64,000 nucleotides of DNA, from NCBI RefSeq assembly GCF_003351345.1, contig NZ_QQTO01000037.1:495501-559500 (forward strand), in the 5' to 3' direction. The DNA comes from Allobosea caraganae (GTDB taxonomy: Bacteria; Pseudomonadota; Alphaproteobacteria; Rhizobiales; Beijerinckiaceae). The translations under genes and the position numbers were made by a program. The notes under the pieces are model-generated. The model saw only the letters and a program-made list of their open reading frames with translations. It had not been told where the DNA came from and did not search any database. Shown here one piece after another: positions 51,879-60,498 of the stretch; the stretch's first letter is position 1, and every line of letters starts with the position of its first letter.

Positions 51879-52385
51879 GTGCCGACTGAGTATGAAGTAG
51901 CCGAAGCAATTTGCCGAATACTTGGCGAGCTTCACCGACTTACGGATTTAGGCCTTGACCCGCGGCGCATCGATAGAGTTCGGCGAGAGACAATCTTCTT
52001 CCTTCACGAAGGAGGCGAACCCGCCAAATGGTGCGAAAGTCGAGTACACTCCGCAGCGGCCCGAGAGATGCGCCGTACGGCCAACTCACGCTTCACCAGT
52101 AAAAACTACGACATCACCTACGATCACGCGATACCGCTCGCCACTCTGTGGCAAGGACTTCGCACCTGCATCGTGGACGCGGCAGAAATGAACTCGTTCT
52201 TGGAACTCCACGTCGCCGGCGTCGTCCTTCTCAAGGCGGAAAATGCCAAGCTCAATAAATGTGGCCTCCGAAGTTCAATGCCTCCGGGTGCTCCCGCTTA
52301 CGATAAGCTCGCTCGCTATAGACACGCCGACATCGCCTTCGAGCCAGCGGACGAAGCCCGGTTGAAAATTCACAATCCAAACTGA
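51879..52385 (+). CDS. Hypothetical protein, GTG start, atypical composition
   Basis: A 168-residue soluble protein starting with GTG, reading (M)PTEYEVAEAICRILGELHRL. AGGGAG lies 8 bases upstream. The region ETIFFLHEGGEPAKWCESRVHSAAAREM is followed by YDITYDHAIPLATLWQGLRTC, and DHAIPL faintly recalls HNH-type text, but no full motif can be shown. Base composition and codon choice are clearly less GC-rich than its neighbours. Together these suggest recent acquisition. Function unknown. Confidence 0.7.
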   Translation: MPTEYEVAEAICRILGELHRLTDLGLDPRRIDRVRRETIFFLHEGGEPAKWCESRVHSAAAREMRRTANSRFTSKNYDITYDHAIPLATLWQGLRTCIVDAAEMNSFLELHVAGVVLLKAENAKLNKCGLRSSMPPGAPAYDKLARYRHADIAFEPADEARLKIHNPN

Positions 52386-52465
52386 GACAACCACTGTCCC
52401 CTGACAGGGATTGGCCGGCGCGTGTGCGCTTTTACCCCTCCCGCAGCCATGACTTGGACGAGCAC

Positions 52466-52846
52466 ATGCTGGGTCACATCTCCTTCGGCGTCTTCGATCT
52501 CAAGCGCGCCGCCACGTTCTACGATGCGGCTCTCGCGCCGCTTGGCCTGACGCGGGTCTGGGCGGTCGCCGATGGCGTCGGCTACGGGCCTGCCGGCGGC
52601 GGCGACCTCCTCGCCTTGAAGAAGCAGCCGGAACCGGTGACCCCGCCCGGCCCCGGCTTCCATCTCGCCTTCAAGGCGTTTTCTCATGCAAGCGTCGACG
52701 CGTTCCATGCAGCGGCGCTGCAGGCAGGCGGGCGCGACAACGGCCAGCCGGGGCTGCGAGCCCATTATGGCCCGCACTACTATGCCGCCTTCGTCATCGA
52801 CCCCGACGGCCACCGCATCGAGGCGGTCTGCCAGGAGCCGGCCTGA
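52466..52846 (+). CDS. VOC (glyoxalase/bleomycin-resistance-like) family protein
   Basis: A 126-residue vicinal-oxygen-chelate domain. MLGHISFGVFDLKRAATFYDAALAPLGLTRV begins the first beta-alpha-beta-beta-beta unit; GFHLAFKAFSHASVDAFHAAALQAGG and GPHYYAAFVIDPDGHRIEAVCQEPA form the second. Possible metal ligands are His in GHISF, His in GFHLAF and Glu in RIEAV. Activity is unknown. ATG 52466 is chosen from the domain start. Its stop is next to the convergent oxidase. Confidence 0.85.
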   Translation: MLGHISFGVFDLKRAATFYDAALAPLGLTRVWAVADGVGYGPAGGGDLLALKKQPEPVTPPGPGFHLAFKAFSHASVDAFHAAALQAGGRDNGQPGLRAHYGPHYYAAFVIDPDGHRIEAVCQEPA

Positions 52847-52848
52847 CG

Positions 52849-54180
52849 TCAGCCCGCCGTCACCCGCCGCCAGAACCCGGACGAGAAGCCCGGATCGACC
52901 TGCTTGGCGAACTCGCGCCAATGCGGGAACGACGCCTCGAAGGTCTCGGCCGACATGCGCGCGTCCTTATAGGGGTTGACCCGCCCGCCGGCCGCGAGCG
53001 CGATCCGGTCGAGCTCGTCGAGCAGCCGCAGCGTGCGCTCGCCACGATGCGGGAAATCGAGCGTCAGCGTCGCCCCGGCGATCGGGAAGGACATCATGCC
53101 GCGCGAAGGCACGTCGCCGAAGATCTTGAGCACGGTCAGGAACGAGGTCTCGCCGGCGGCGAGCGTGCGCTTGAGCATCTCCTCGACCGCCTCGCGCGCC
53201 TGAGCCATGGGCACCGCGCACTGGAACTGGCGCAGCCCCTTCGGACCATAGGCCCGGTTCCAATTGTTGACCCGGTCGAGCGGGTAGAAGAACGGGCGAT
53301 AGGGGATGCGCCGCGGCTCCGGCGTGCGCGGCTGCGCGGCACGGTAGAGCGCGTTGAAGGCGAGCAGGCTCAGGCGGTTGATCAGCGGGAATGGCGGCTT
53401 GATCGGGAACGGCAGCGGCCGCGCCGCCCGCCCAGGCGGCAGGTCGGAGGCCGGCGCGTGATTGGCGCGGAAGAAGACGCCGCGCCCGAAATGCGCGCCC
53501 TCGGCCAGCGCGTCGATCCAGGCGACGGTGTACTCATGCGTCTCGTCGGATTCCGCCGCGATCTCGAAGAAGCGGTCGAGCCCGTCGAAATGAACCACCT
53601 CCTGCCGCATTTCGGCCGAGGGCACCCGCATCAATTGCAGCGTCACCTGCGTGATCAGCCCGGTCAGGCCGAAGCCGCCGACCGTGGCGGCGAAGAGCGG
53701 GCAGTTCATGTCCGGCCCGCAGGTCAGCCTTGTCCCGTCCGAGCGCACCAGCTCGAAGGCGCGGACATGGCGCCCGAACGTGCCGGCGCGGTGATGGTTC
53801 TTGCCGTGGACGTCGTTGGCAACAGCGCCTGCGACCGTGACGAAGGCGGTGCCGGGCGTCACCGGCAGGAACCAGCCGAGCGGCACGACATGGTTCAGCA
53901 CCGCGTCGAGCAGGACGCCGGCCTCGCAGGTGATCAGGCCGCTCTCGCGGTCGAAGGCCAGGATGCGGTCGAGCTGGCGCGCGGCGATCAGCGCGCCGCC
54001 ATCGTTCAGGCAGGAATCGCCGTAGGAGCGGCCATTGCCATAGGCGAGCGCGGGCTTGCGATAGAGGCCGGGCTCGGCGCTCCACGCTTCCGGCGCGACG
54101 ATCTGGCAGTCATGGGCGGCGAGCCCGCCCCAGGAGCGGTAGTGCTTCAGATCCGATGGCACGGCAGATTCTTCGCTCAC
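52849..54180 (-). CDS. DprE1-like FAD-binding oxidoreductase
   Basis: A 443-residue protein matching decaprenylphosphoryl-ribose 2'-epimerase subunit 1 (DprE1) of mycobacteria: YGNGRSYGDSCLN near residue 50, DVHGKNHHRAGTFGRHVRAFE near 125 (FAD binding), YGPKGLRQFQCAVP, KIFGDVPSRGMMSFPIAG, and VNPYKDARMSAETFEASFP. It would oxidise polyprenyl-phospho-ribose in arabinose-donor synthesis. The position of the benzothiazinone-reactive cysteine (C387 of M. tuberculosis) aligns to Thr here. Adjacent to a UbiA-type phosphoribosyltransferase. The second subunit, DprE2, is not in the window. Confidence 0.85.
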   Translation of the reverse strand: MSEESAVPSDLKHYRSWGGLAAHDCQIVAPEAWSAEPGLYRKPALAYGNGRSYGDSCLNDGGALIAARQLDRILAFDRESGLITCEAGVLLDAVLNHVVPLGWFLPVTPGTAFVTVAGAVANDVHGKNHHRAGTFGRHVRAFELVRSDGTRLTCGPDMNCPLFAATVGGFGLTGLITQVTLQLMRVPSAEMRQEVVHFDGLDRFFEIAAESDETHEYTVAWIDALAEGAHFGRGVFFRANHAPASDLPPGRAARPLPFPIKPPFPLINRLSLLAFNALYRAAQPRTPEPRRIPYRPFFYPLDRVNNWNRAYGPKGLRQFQCAVPMAQAREAVEEMLKRTLAAGETSFLTVLKIFGDVPSRGMMSFPIAGATLTLDFPHRGERTLRLLDELDRIALAAGGRVNPYKDARMSAETFEASFPHWREFAKQVDPGFSSGFWRRVTAG

Positions 54181-54193
54181 GGCAGATACTGGC

Positions 54194-55084
54194 TCACGGA
54201 ATCACCGTCGCCGCGACCATGATCAGCACGACGAGCGCGCCCATCAGCTGGCTGCGCCAGTCGCGGATCATGAAGACCAGCGGGTCGTCCGGCATCTGCC
54301 CGCGCCGCGCCAGGAACCAGACCCGCGCCATCTGGTAGAGGATGATCGGGCAGATCAGCCAGATGATCTCGGGATGGCGGTAGAGCTCCTTCACCGCGGC
54401 GCTGTCGACGTAGAGAGCCATGATCAGCGCGCAGGTGCAGCCCGAGGCCATGCCGAGCTGCGACAGCGCCTCGAGATCCTCGGCGTGATAGCCACGCCCG
54501 GCCTTCTTCAGCCCGGACTGGTCCTGCGTGATCCTGAGCTCGGCATAGCGCTTCACCAGGGCAAGACTGAGGAACAGGAACATCGAGAAGGCGAGCAGCC
54601 AGGACGAGATCGGGATCGCCGCCGCGGCGTTGCCGGCCAGCAGGCGCAGCGTGTGCAGCGCCGCCAGCCCGAGCACGTCGACCAGCAGCTTGCGCTTGAG
54701 GAAGAACAGGTAGAGCAGCGCCAGCGCCAGATAGGACGAGAGCGCCAGCAGGAAGAGCTTGGGCTGCGGCACGAAGACCGTCAGCCCGAAGGCGACGACC
54801 AGGAGCACCGGCACCGCGGCATAGGCCTGCGTTTCCGTGATCTCGCCGGCGGCGAGCGGGCGCTTGCACTTGGTCGGATGGCGCCGGTCGGCCTCGACGT
54901 CGACGATGTCGTTGAGCAGGTAGATCGCCGAGGCGAGCAGGCTGAAGGCGATGAAGGCGACGACGCCGTGGCCGATCGCCGCAGGATCGAACACATCATG
55001 GTTGAGCAGGATCGGCACGAAGACGAGCCCGTTCTTGAGCCAATGATGCGGCCGCATCGCTCGGATCATCGCTGTGATGGACAT
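54194..55084 (-). CDS. UbiA-family polyprenyl-phosphate phosphoribosyltransferase-like
   Basis: A 296-residue membrane transferase similar to mycobacterial Rv3806c, which makes 5-phosphoribosyl-1-phospho-decaprenol from PRPP. The signature LLNDIVDVEADRRHPTKCKRPLAAGEI near residue 55 has the NDxxD motif and the HPTK text of that subgroup. ALVKRYAEL and multiple helices follow. It is upstream of, and on the same strand as, the DprE1-like gene, with a gap of 13 bases. Together they suggest a polyprenyl-phospho-ribose or arabinose pathway. Start 55084 is chosen; longer in-frame extensions are non-native. Confidence 0.88.
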   Translation of the reverse strand: MSITAMIRAMRPHHWLKNGLVFVPILLNHDVFDPAAIGHGVVAFIAFSLLASAIYLLNDIVDVEADRRHPTKCKRPLAAGEITETQAYAAVPVLLVVAFGLTVFVPQPKLFLLALSSYLALALLYLFFLKRKLLVDVLGLAALHTLRLLAGNAAAAIPISSWLLAFSMFLFLSLALVKRYAELRITQDQSGLKKAGRGYHAEDLEALSQLGMASGCTCALIMALYVDSAAVKELYRHPEIIWLICPIILYQMARVWFLARRGQMPDDPLVFMIRDWRSQLMGALVVLIMVAATVIP

Positions 55085-55449
55085 CTCGACGTCTCTGCAC
55101 ACCCGGAAGAGCGCATCGCGGTTAGCCGTCGACCACGGCCAAATCTCGCGATGGGCGCACTGAATTGCCTCAATGCCCTTCCTTATCGTCAGCAAGTCCT
55201 AAATCCCCGTAGATGCCGTAGCGTTCGCTCTCTGATTTGCTTGCCATGATTAACGACAACCTGCCGCAGCAGGCGGGAAACAAGGCCAGCGGCATCGCCG
55301 GCTTGCGACATTTGAACGAACCGCCATTCGCAATCATCCCGCGCGCCGCTTGCAATGCGCGCGCTATCGTTCAATCGTCGCGACCATCGACAAGAACTGC
55401 ATCGGCCGAGATGGCCCCGACCCATTCCTCTAAGGCATCGCCAGGCGAG
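55085..55449. other. 365-base divergent region, no gene seen
   Basis: Lies between the UbiA-type gene and the response regulator. The response-regulator frame is open upstream to 55237, but that segment has no family similarity. No clear promoter or repeat was found. Confidence 0.4.
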
Positions 55450-56187
55450 ATGGCCACGACGACCGAGACCGCGGCGGCGAACCGCGAACGGCTCGTCATC
55501 GTCGAGGACGACCCGATCACGCGCACGATGATCGCCGGCTATTTCAGCGACCAGGGCTTCCGCGTCGAGGAGGCCGAGACCCTGGCCGAAGCGCGGCGCC
55601 TGGTGCGCCGGGTCAAGCCGGAGCTGATCTTCCTCGATGTCGTGCTGCCGGATGGCGACGGCTTCGAGCTCGCCAAGGAGTTGCAGGGCTTCTCCGATGC
55701 CGGCATCATCTTCGTGACCCGGCGCGACACCGATATCGACCGCATCGTCGGGCTCGAGCTCGCCGGCGACCACTACGTCACCAAGCCGGTCAACCTGCGC
55801 GATCTCCTCGCCCGCACGCGCTCGCTGCTGCGCCGGCGCAAGATCGAGCGCGAGACGGCGCGGCGCAGCACCACGATCACCTTCGGCCCCTTCATGATCG
55901 ACCTGCTGCGGCGCGAGCTCGCCACCATCAACGGCGACCCGATCCGCCTGACCCGCGGCGAGTTCGACCTGCTCGCCGCGCTCGTCGAGAGCAACGGCCG
56001 GCCCTTGAGCCGCGACTACCTGATCGAGGTGGTCAGCAACCGCCAGGGCGACGTCGACGCCCGCACGGTCGATGCGCTGGTGGCCCGGCTCCGGCGCAAG
56101 CTGCTCGGCGCATCCGAGCCGGGCGTGATCGCGACGGTCAGCGGCATCGGCTACAAGCTCGGCATCGTCGCCGAGCGCAACGCCTGA
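55450..56187 (+). CDS. OmpR-family response regulator (TorR-like)
   Basis: A 245-residue regulator. The receiver domain has VIVEDDPITR, phospho-Asp D63 in IFLDVVLPDGDGF and lysine K112 in YVTKPVNL; the winged-helix domain has LTRGEFDLLAALVESNGRPLSRDYLIE and RTVDALVARLRRKL. It resembles TorR. The ATG at 55450 has an AGGCGAG leader; 55411 is also possible. Its 3' end overlaps the 3' end of the histidine kinase gene by 37 bases in the convergent orientation, suggesting a linked regulatory pair. Confidence 0.9.
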   Translation: MATTTETAAANRERLVIVEDDPITRTMIAGYFSDQGFRVEEAETLAEARRLVRRVKPELIFLDVVLPDGDGFELAKELQGFSDAGIIFVTRRDTDIDRIVGLELAGDHYVTKPVNLRDLLARTRSLLRRRKIERETARRSTTITFGPFMIDLLRRELATINGDPIRLTRGEFDLLAALVESNGRPLSRDYLIEVVSNRQGDVDARTVDALVARLRRKLLGASEPGVIATVSGIGYKLGIVAERNA

Positions 56188-58874
56188 TCCGGCCCGAGCG
56201 GCCCCGGCACGGCCTTCGCCACTCCGGCGCTGCGCCGGGCGAGATCGGCCAGAGCCTCCTCGCGCGCCCCCTCCAGCCCGGCCACGTCCTGCGCCAGGAC
56301 GACGAAGGACGCAGCCGGCGCATCGCGTTCGAGCCCGGTCGCCCGCGCCAGCACGCGGCCGAGCCCAAGCGCCCCGGCCGAGCTGCCGAGCTGATGAGCG
56401 GCGCGGGCCAGCCCGGTACGGTCGGCCGCCTCCAGGGCCGAGCGCATCGCCTGCAACAATTCGAGCGAGACGGTCGCAAACAGCAACACGAGCTGGTCGA
56501 GGCGGTGATCGCCGATCAGCTGGCCCTGCGTCTCGAAGAAGAGCGCGTCCACCGCCTGCTCGGATGACAGGACGATGGCGCCGCCGGGCTCCGCCCGCCG
56601 CGCACCGCCGCCCAGCACCTGCAGCAGCGCGGAGGACGTCGCCGGCTTCGACAGCACCTTCGTCAGCCCGGCCTCGCGCAGCAGGCGCATCGTCTCCGGC
56701 GAGACGTCGGCGGTGAGCATCACGATCTCCGGCTGGACGATATCCGGCTGAGCGCGGATCGCGGCGGCGGTCGCGATGCCGTCCATCCCGCCCATCTGCA
56801 TGTCGAGCAGCACGAGATCGACCGGCTCGTGCTCCAGCAGCGTGACGGCGGCCTCGCCTGAGGCTGCGGCCAGCGCCCTGTGCCCGGCCTTGTCGATCAT
56901 GATGCGGGCGACCTCGCGCGTCACCGGCTCGTCATCGACCACCAGCACCCGCAGCGCGCGCTCGACCGCGACGCGGTCCTCCGGCTGCGCCGCGGCCCTG
57001 GCCGGAATCGCGGGCAGTCGCACCGTGAAGGTGCTGCCGGCGCCGACCGCGCTGACCACCGAAAGCGTCCCGCCCATCAGCTCGGTGAGCTTGGTGCAGA
57101 TCGCCAGCCCGAGCCCGACCCCGCCGGAGCGCCGGCCGGTCTCGGGATCGACCTGCACGAAATCCTGGAAGATCTTCTGCTGCATCGCCGGCTCGATGCC
57201 GATGCCGGTGTCGCGCACGATGATGGTGAACGTGTCCCCCGCCACCGCCGCGGCCAGCACGATCTCGCCCCGGTCGGTGAAGCTGATGGCGTTGCGCAGC
57301 AGGTTGAGGACGATGCGGTTGACCTTGCCGGCATCGCCATGCAGCCGCATGCTGGCGGCGCTGCCGAGGCCGAGCTTGAGCGCGATGTCCTTGCGCGCCG
57401 CCGCCGGCTGCATCAGCGTGACGGTCGCGGTGAGCAGTGCGCCCGGCTCGTAGTCGCGCAGCTCCAGGCTTTCGGTGCCGGCCTCCAGGCGCGACAGGTC
57501 GAGCGTCGCATTGGCGAGGTTGATCAGCGTGTCTCCTGAGGCTGCCGCCATCTCGACCAGCCTGCGGTCGCTGCGGCTCATCCGCCTGCGGTCGAGGATC
57601 TCGAGCACGCCGAGCACGCCTGAGAGCGGCGTGCGGATATCGTGGCCGACGACGGCGAGGAAGCGTGATTTCGCCCTGGTCGCCTCCTCCGCCACATGCC
57701 TGGCTTGCTCGGCGGCGCGCTGCCCGGCCGAGGCCTGGTCGAGCGCGGCGGCAAGCGCGGCGGTGCGCTCCAGCACCTTGTCCTCGAGCACGGCCCGGCT
57801 TTCCTGCAGCCGCCCCGCCATCAGGTTGAACTGGTCGCCGAGCTCCTGCAGCTCGTCGCCGGTGCGGATCGCAATGCGCTCGTCGAGCTGGCCGCGACCG
57901 ATCCGGGCCGCTCCGTCGCTGAGCGCCCTGATCGGCGCGACGAGCCGGCGGCTGAGCCCGATGCTGGCGAGCACGGCGCAGACCAGCGCCGCGACGAGAA
58001 TGCCGAGCGAGCGCAAGATCGAGGCGTAGATCGGCGCGAAGGCCTCGCTCTCCGGCAGGTCGACCACGACGCTCCAGTCGAGATTCGGAACCTTGGTCAT
58101 CACCGACAGCACCGGCCGGCCCTCCATGTCGCGGATCGAGACGCCGCTGGCGCGCGCGTCGGTTCCGCCTTGCGCGCCGGCCTGCTCGTGCGCCGCGAGC
58201 AGCGGCCCCAGGTTGGTGTTGCGCAGGACGAAGCGCAGGTCGGGATGCGCGATCAGCCGGCCCGAGCGCGCGACCACATAGGCGCGCCCGGCCTCGCCGA
58301 CCTTGAGGCGGGAGACGAGGTCCCTGATGAAGGTCAGGTTCACGGTCGCCAGCACGACGCCCTCGGTCGGCGTGACCACGCGCTTGGCGAGCACCATGTA
58401 GGGCTCCGAACCGCGCCGGAACGCGACCTCGCCATAATACTGGCCCTGCGCCAGCGCCGTCTGGAAGCCGGGATCGGCCGACCAGTCGGCGCCGCTGCCG
58501 ACGCGATCGTGCTCGAAGCGCGACAGGCCGAGCAGCTCCCGGCCATCGCGGCCGATCTGCCTCAGCTCGAGGATGGCCGGCACCTGCCGCAGCAGCCTGA
58601 GCCCGTCGAGCCGCCTGTCCTCGCCGGGATTGGAGCCGACGCCGCTTTGCGAGACCCAGTCGAGCTGGCGCATGATGTCGGTGACGAAACTGCCGATCTG
58701 GCCCGCCGCCGCCTGCGCCTGCTCCTGCTGCACCCGCACCACCAGCGCCCGCTGGTCGGCGAAGGCGAAGAACGTGCCGATCACCGCGTTGAGCCCGAGT
58801 GCGATGCAGATCGCCGAGCCGACGAACACAGCGTATTTGCGCGCGAGCCTGCCGCGCGGGCGCTTGCCCGGCAT
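56151..58874 (-). CDS. Hybrid sensor histidine kinase (TorS-like, with HPt)
   Basis: A 907-residue kinase. Helices at about 16-38 and 288-308 flank a Cache-like periplasmic sensor; HAMP is about 309-365. The phosphorelay residues are H411 in VVGHDIRTPLSG, D691 in LVLLDMQMGGMDG (receiver about 642-752), and H827 in ARAAHQLGSSAGALG (HPt). The ATPase domain has NLLRNAIS, DTGIGI and GGVGLGLAI. The H-box reads GHD rather than SHE. The multistep H-D-H layout matches TorS, with the final Asp on the convergent response regulator. A periplasmic ligand-binding gene lies 14 bases upstream. Confidence 0.9.
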   Translation of the reverse strand: MPGKRPRGRLARKYAVFVGSAICIALGLNAVIGTFFAFADQRALVVRVQQEQAQAAAGQIGSFVTDIMRQLDWVSQSGVGSNPGEDRRLDGLRLLRQVPAILELRQIGRDGRELLGLSRFEHDRVGSGADWSADPGFQTALAQGQYYGEVAFRRGSEPYMVLAKRVVTPTEGVVLATVNLTFIRDLVSRLKVGEAGRAYVVARSGRLIAHPDLRFVLRNTNLGPLLAAHEQAGAQGGTDARASGVSIRDMEGRPVLSVMTKVPNLDWSVVVDLPESEAFAPIYASILRSLGILVAALVCAVLASIGLSRRLVAPIRALSDGAARIGRGQLDERIAIRTGDELQELGDQFNLMAGRLQESRAVLEDKVLERTAALAAALDQASAGQRAAEQARHVAEEATRAKSRFLAVVGHDIRTPLSGVLGVLEILDRRRMSRSDRRLVEMAAASGDTLINLANATLDLSRLEAGTESLELRDYEPGALLTATVTLMQPAAARKDIALKLGLGSAASMRLHGDAGKVNRIVLNLLRNAISFTDRGEIVLAAAVAGDTFTIIVRDTGIGIEPAMQQKIFQDFVQVDPETGRRSGGVGLGLAICTKLTELMGGTLSVVSAVGAGSTFTVRLPAIPARAAAQPEDRVAVERALRVLVVDDEPVTREVARIMIDKAGHRALAAASGEAAVTLLEHEPVDLVLLDMQMGGMDGIATAAAIRAQPDIVQPEIVMLTADVSPETMRLLREAGLTKVLSKPATSSALLQVLGGGARRAEPGGAIVLSSEQAVDALFFETQGQLIGDHRLDQLVLLFATVSLELLQAMRSALEAADRTGLARAAHQLGSSAGALGLGRVLARATGLERDAPAASFVVLAQDVAGLEGAREEALADLARRSAGVAKAVPGPLGPDQALRSATMPSL

Positions 58875-58888
58875 CGCCTCGCCCGGGC

Positions 58889-59878
58889 TCACGCGACGAT
58901 CCGCGTGGCGCGCACGCGCAGCGACATCGGCAAGGTGAGGCCGAGATCGGCGGCGGCGCGCTCGTTGATCACCAGCTCGAAGCTGCGCGAGAACTGTACC
59001 GGCAGCTCGGCGACGTTGGCGCCGCGCAGGACGAGGTCGATATAGGAGGCGATGAGCTCGCTCGATTCGTCCCGGCCGCCGGTATAGGACATCAGCCCGC
59101 CCTGGGTGACGAAGGTGTCGAAGACATAGATCGCCGGCAGCCTGTGATGGGCCGCAGCAGCCGCGCAGGCCCTGGCATAGCGGTAGGTGAAGCTGTCCGG
59201 CGGGAACATCAGCCCCGTCTCGGAATTCTCGGCCAGCGCCGCGATGGCGGGCTCGATCTGCGTCGGATCGAAGATGGGATGGTCCAGGATCGCCACGCCC
59301 CGCTCCGCCGCAGCAGTGCGCATCTGCGCCACATAGGTCACCCCGCCGGCGGCCGCCGTCGCCGGGTTGTAGATCAGGCCGATGCGGCGCGTCGCCGGCG
59401 CGATCTCGGTCAGCAGCTCCACCCATTTTCCGCACATGGACGGGTCATTGTTGCTGAAGCCGGTCGCGTTGCTGTCGGGCCGGTCGAGCGAGCGCACGAA
59501 GCCGCTGCCGACCGGGTCCGAGGCGGTGCCGAACAGGACGGGGATCGTTTTCGTCACGCTGAGCGCGGCGGCCGCCTCGGCGCTGGAGCCGACGACGATG
59601 ACCTCCACCCCCTCGCGCACCAGCTCGCGCGCCGCATCGACGAGGACCCTCTCGTCGGCGCCGGCCGGCCGCAGGAGCAGTCGCAGGTTGCGCCCCTCCT
59701 CCCAGCCGCGCCGGGCGAGCTGCTCGCGCAGGGCCGCCAGCCGCACGCGCACGACGGGGTTGTCGAGGGGGAGGCTGAACAGCACGGCCACGAACCGCAT
59801 CCGCTCGGCCGCGTGGGCGGCGGCGGGCGGCGTGGCTGCGAGTGCGGTCAGGCCGGTCAGGAACGAGCGACGGCGCAT
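58889..59878 (-). CDS. Periplasmic ABC-type binding protein, probable sensor partner
   Basis: A 329-residue protein of the COG2984 (TrpX/YtmA-like ABC substrate-binding) family. The signal leader MRRRSFLTGLTALAATPPAAAHA is Tat-like. VPVLFGTASDPVGSGFVRSLDRPDSNATGFSNNDPS-type text is typical of this family (here IPVLFGTASDPVG). There are no permease or ATPase genes beside it. It is immediately upstream of the hybrid kinase, 14 bases away, so it likely senses a ligand for the kinase, as TorT does. Confidence 0.88.
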   Translation of the reverse strand: MRRRSFLTGLTALAATPPAAAHAAERMRFVAVLFSLPLDNPVVRVRLAALREQLARRGWEEGRNLRLLLRPAGADERVLVDAARELVREGVEVIVVGSSAEAAAALSVTKTIPVLFGTASDPVGSGFVRSLDRPDSNATGFSNNDPSMCGKWVELLTEIAPATRRIGLIYNPATAAAGGVTYVAQMRTAAAERGVAILDHPIFDPTQIEPAIAALAENSETGLMFPPDSFTYRYARACAAAAAHHRLPAIYVFDTFVTQGGLMSYTGGRDESSELIASYIDLVLRGANVAELPVQFSRSFELVINERAAADLGLTLPMSLRVRATRIVA

Positions 59879-59995
59879 GCTTCGGCCAGATCAGGAAGGC
59901 GGGCGGGAGATCGCGGCGCCCCTCGTCGCATGTCTTCGGCGCGGCGTCGAGGGCGCGGTGACCAAGCGTCAGAGCCGGCGGTCAGGGCCGGCTGC

Positions 59996-60388
59996 TCAGG
60001 CCCCTCCGGCCTCCGATGGCACCACCCGCCAGGCCGAGGCGGTATCGTAGAAGAAGCGCTCCTGCGCGATGCGGTCGCCGCGCCAGCGCTGGATCGCCAG
60101 CTCTTCCAGCCGCCGCGCCGTCCCGTCATGGGCGATGGCGTCGAAGACCCAGTGGACGACGACGTTGTCGCCATCGACGAGCACGGCGCGCGGGGCATGC
60201 GTATGCATGCGCTGGACGCGGGCGAGCGCCTTCGCCTCATGCTCCATCAGAGCCTCGCGGCCACGCCGCGGCTCCTTGTCGGGCTCCTGCATGGTGGCGT
60301 CGTCATGGTAGAAATCGGCGATGGCCTTGACGTGGTCGCCGCTCACGACGGCTGCGACAAAGGCCTCGACACGCGCACGGTCCGGCAT
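59996..60388 (-). CDS. NTF2/SnoaL-like protein
   Basis: A 130-residue single-domain protein of the NTF2/SnoaL fold: ARVEAFVAAVVSGDHVKAIADFYHDDATMQEPDKEPRRGREALMEHE, then VVHWVFDAIAHDGTARRLEELAIQRWRGDRIAQERFFYD. Such folds serve as small hydrolases, isomerases or ligand carriers. The start at 60388 is chosen; the longer frame has no similarity. Its start faces the sRNA-like region at 60467-60551. Confidence 0.85.
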   Translation of the reverse strand: MPDRARVEAFVAAVVSGDHVKAIADFYHDDATMQEPDKEPRRGREALMEHEAKALARVQRMHTHAPRAVLVDGDNVVVHWVFDAIAHDGTARRLEELAIQRWRGDRIAQERFFYDTASAWRVVPSEAGGA

Positions 60389-60466
60389 GATCTGCTCTCG
60401 CTTCTGCCTTAACCGCCCCTTCAACGCGCATCTCTAGCGCGCCGAGCGGCGCAGGGCCAGCACCGC

Positions 60467-60491
60467 GGAACCGCCGGGGCCGCGGGGCGTT
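60467..60491 (+). promoter_or_regulatory. Sigma-EcfG promoter for the candidate small RNA
   Basis: GGAAC (60467-60471), 16 bases, CGTT (60488-60491). Exact consensus on the plus strand with no reading frame directly downstream; transcription is expected to begin near 60498-60500. Confidence 0.7.
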
Positions 60492-60498
60492 ATCTGTC

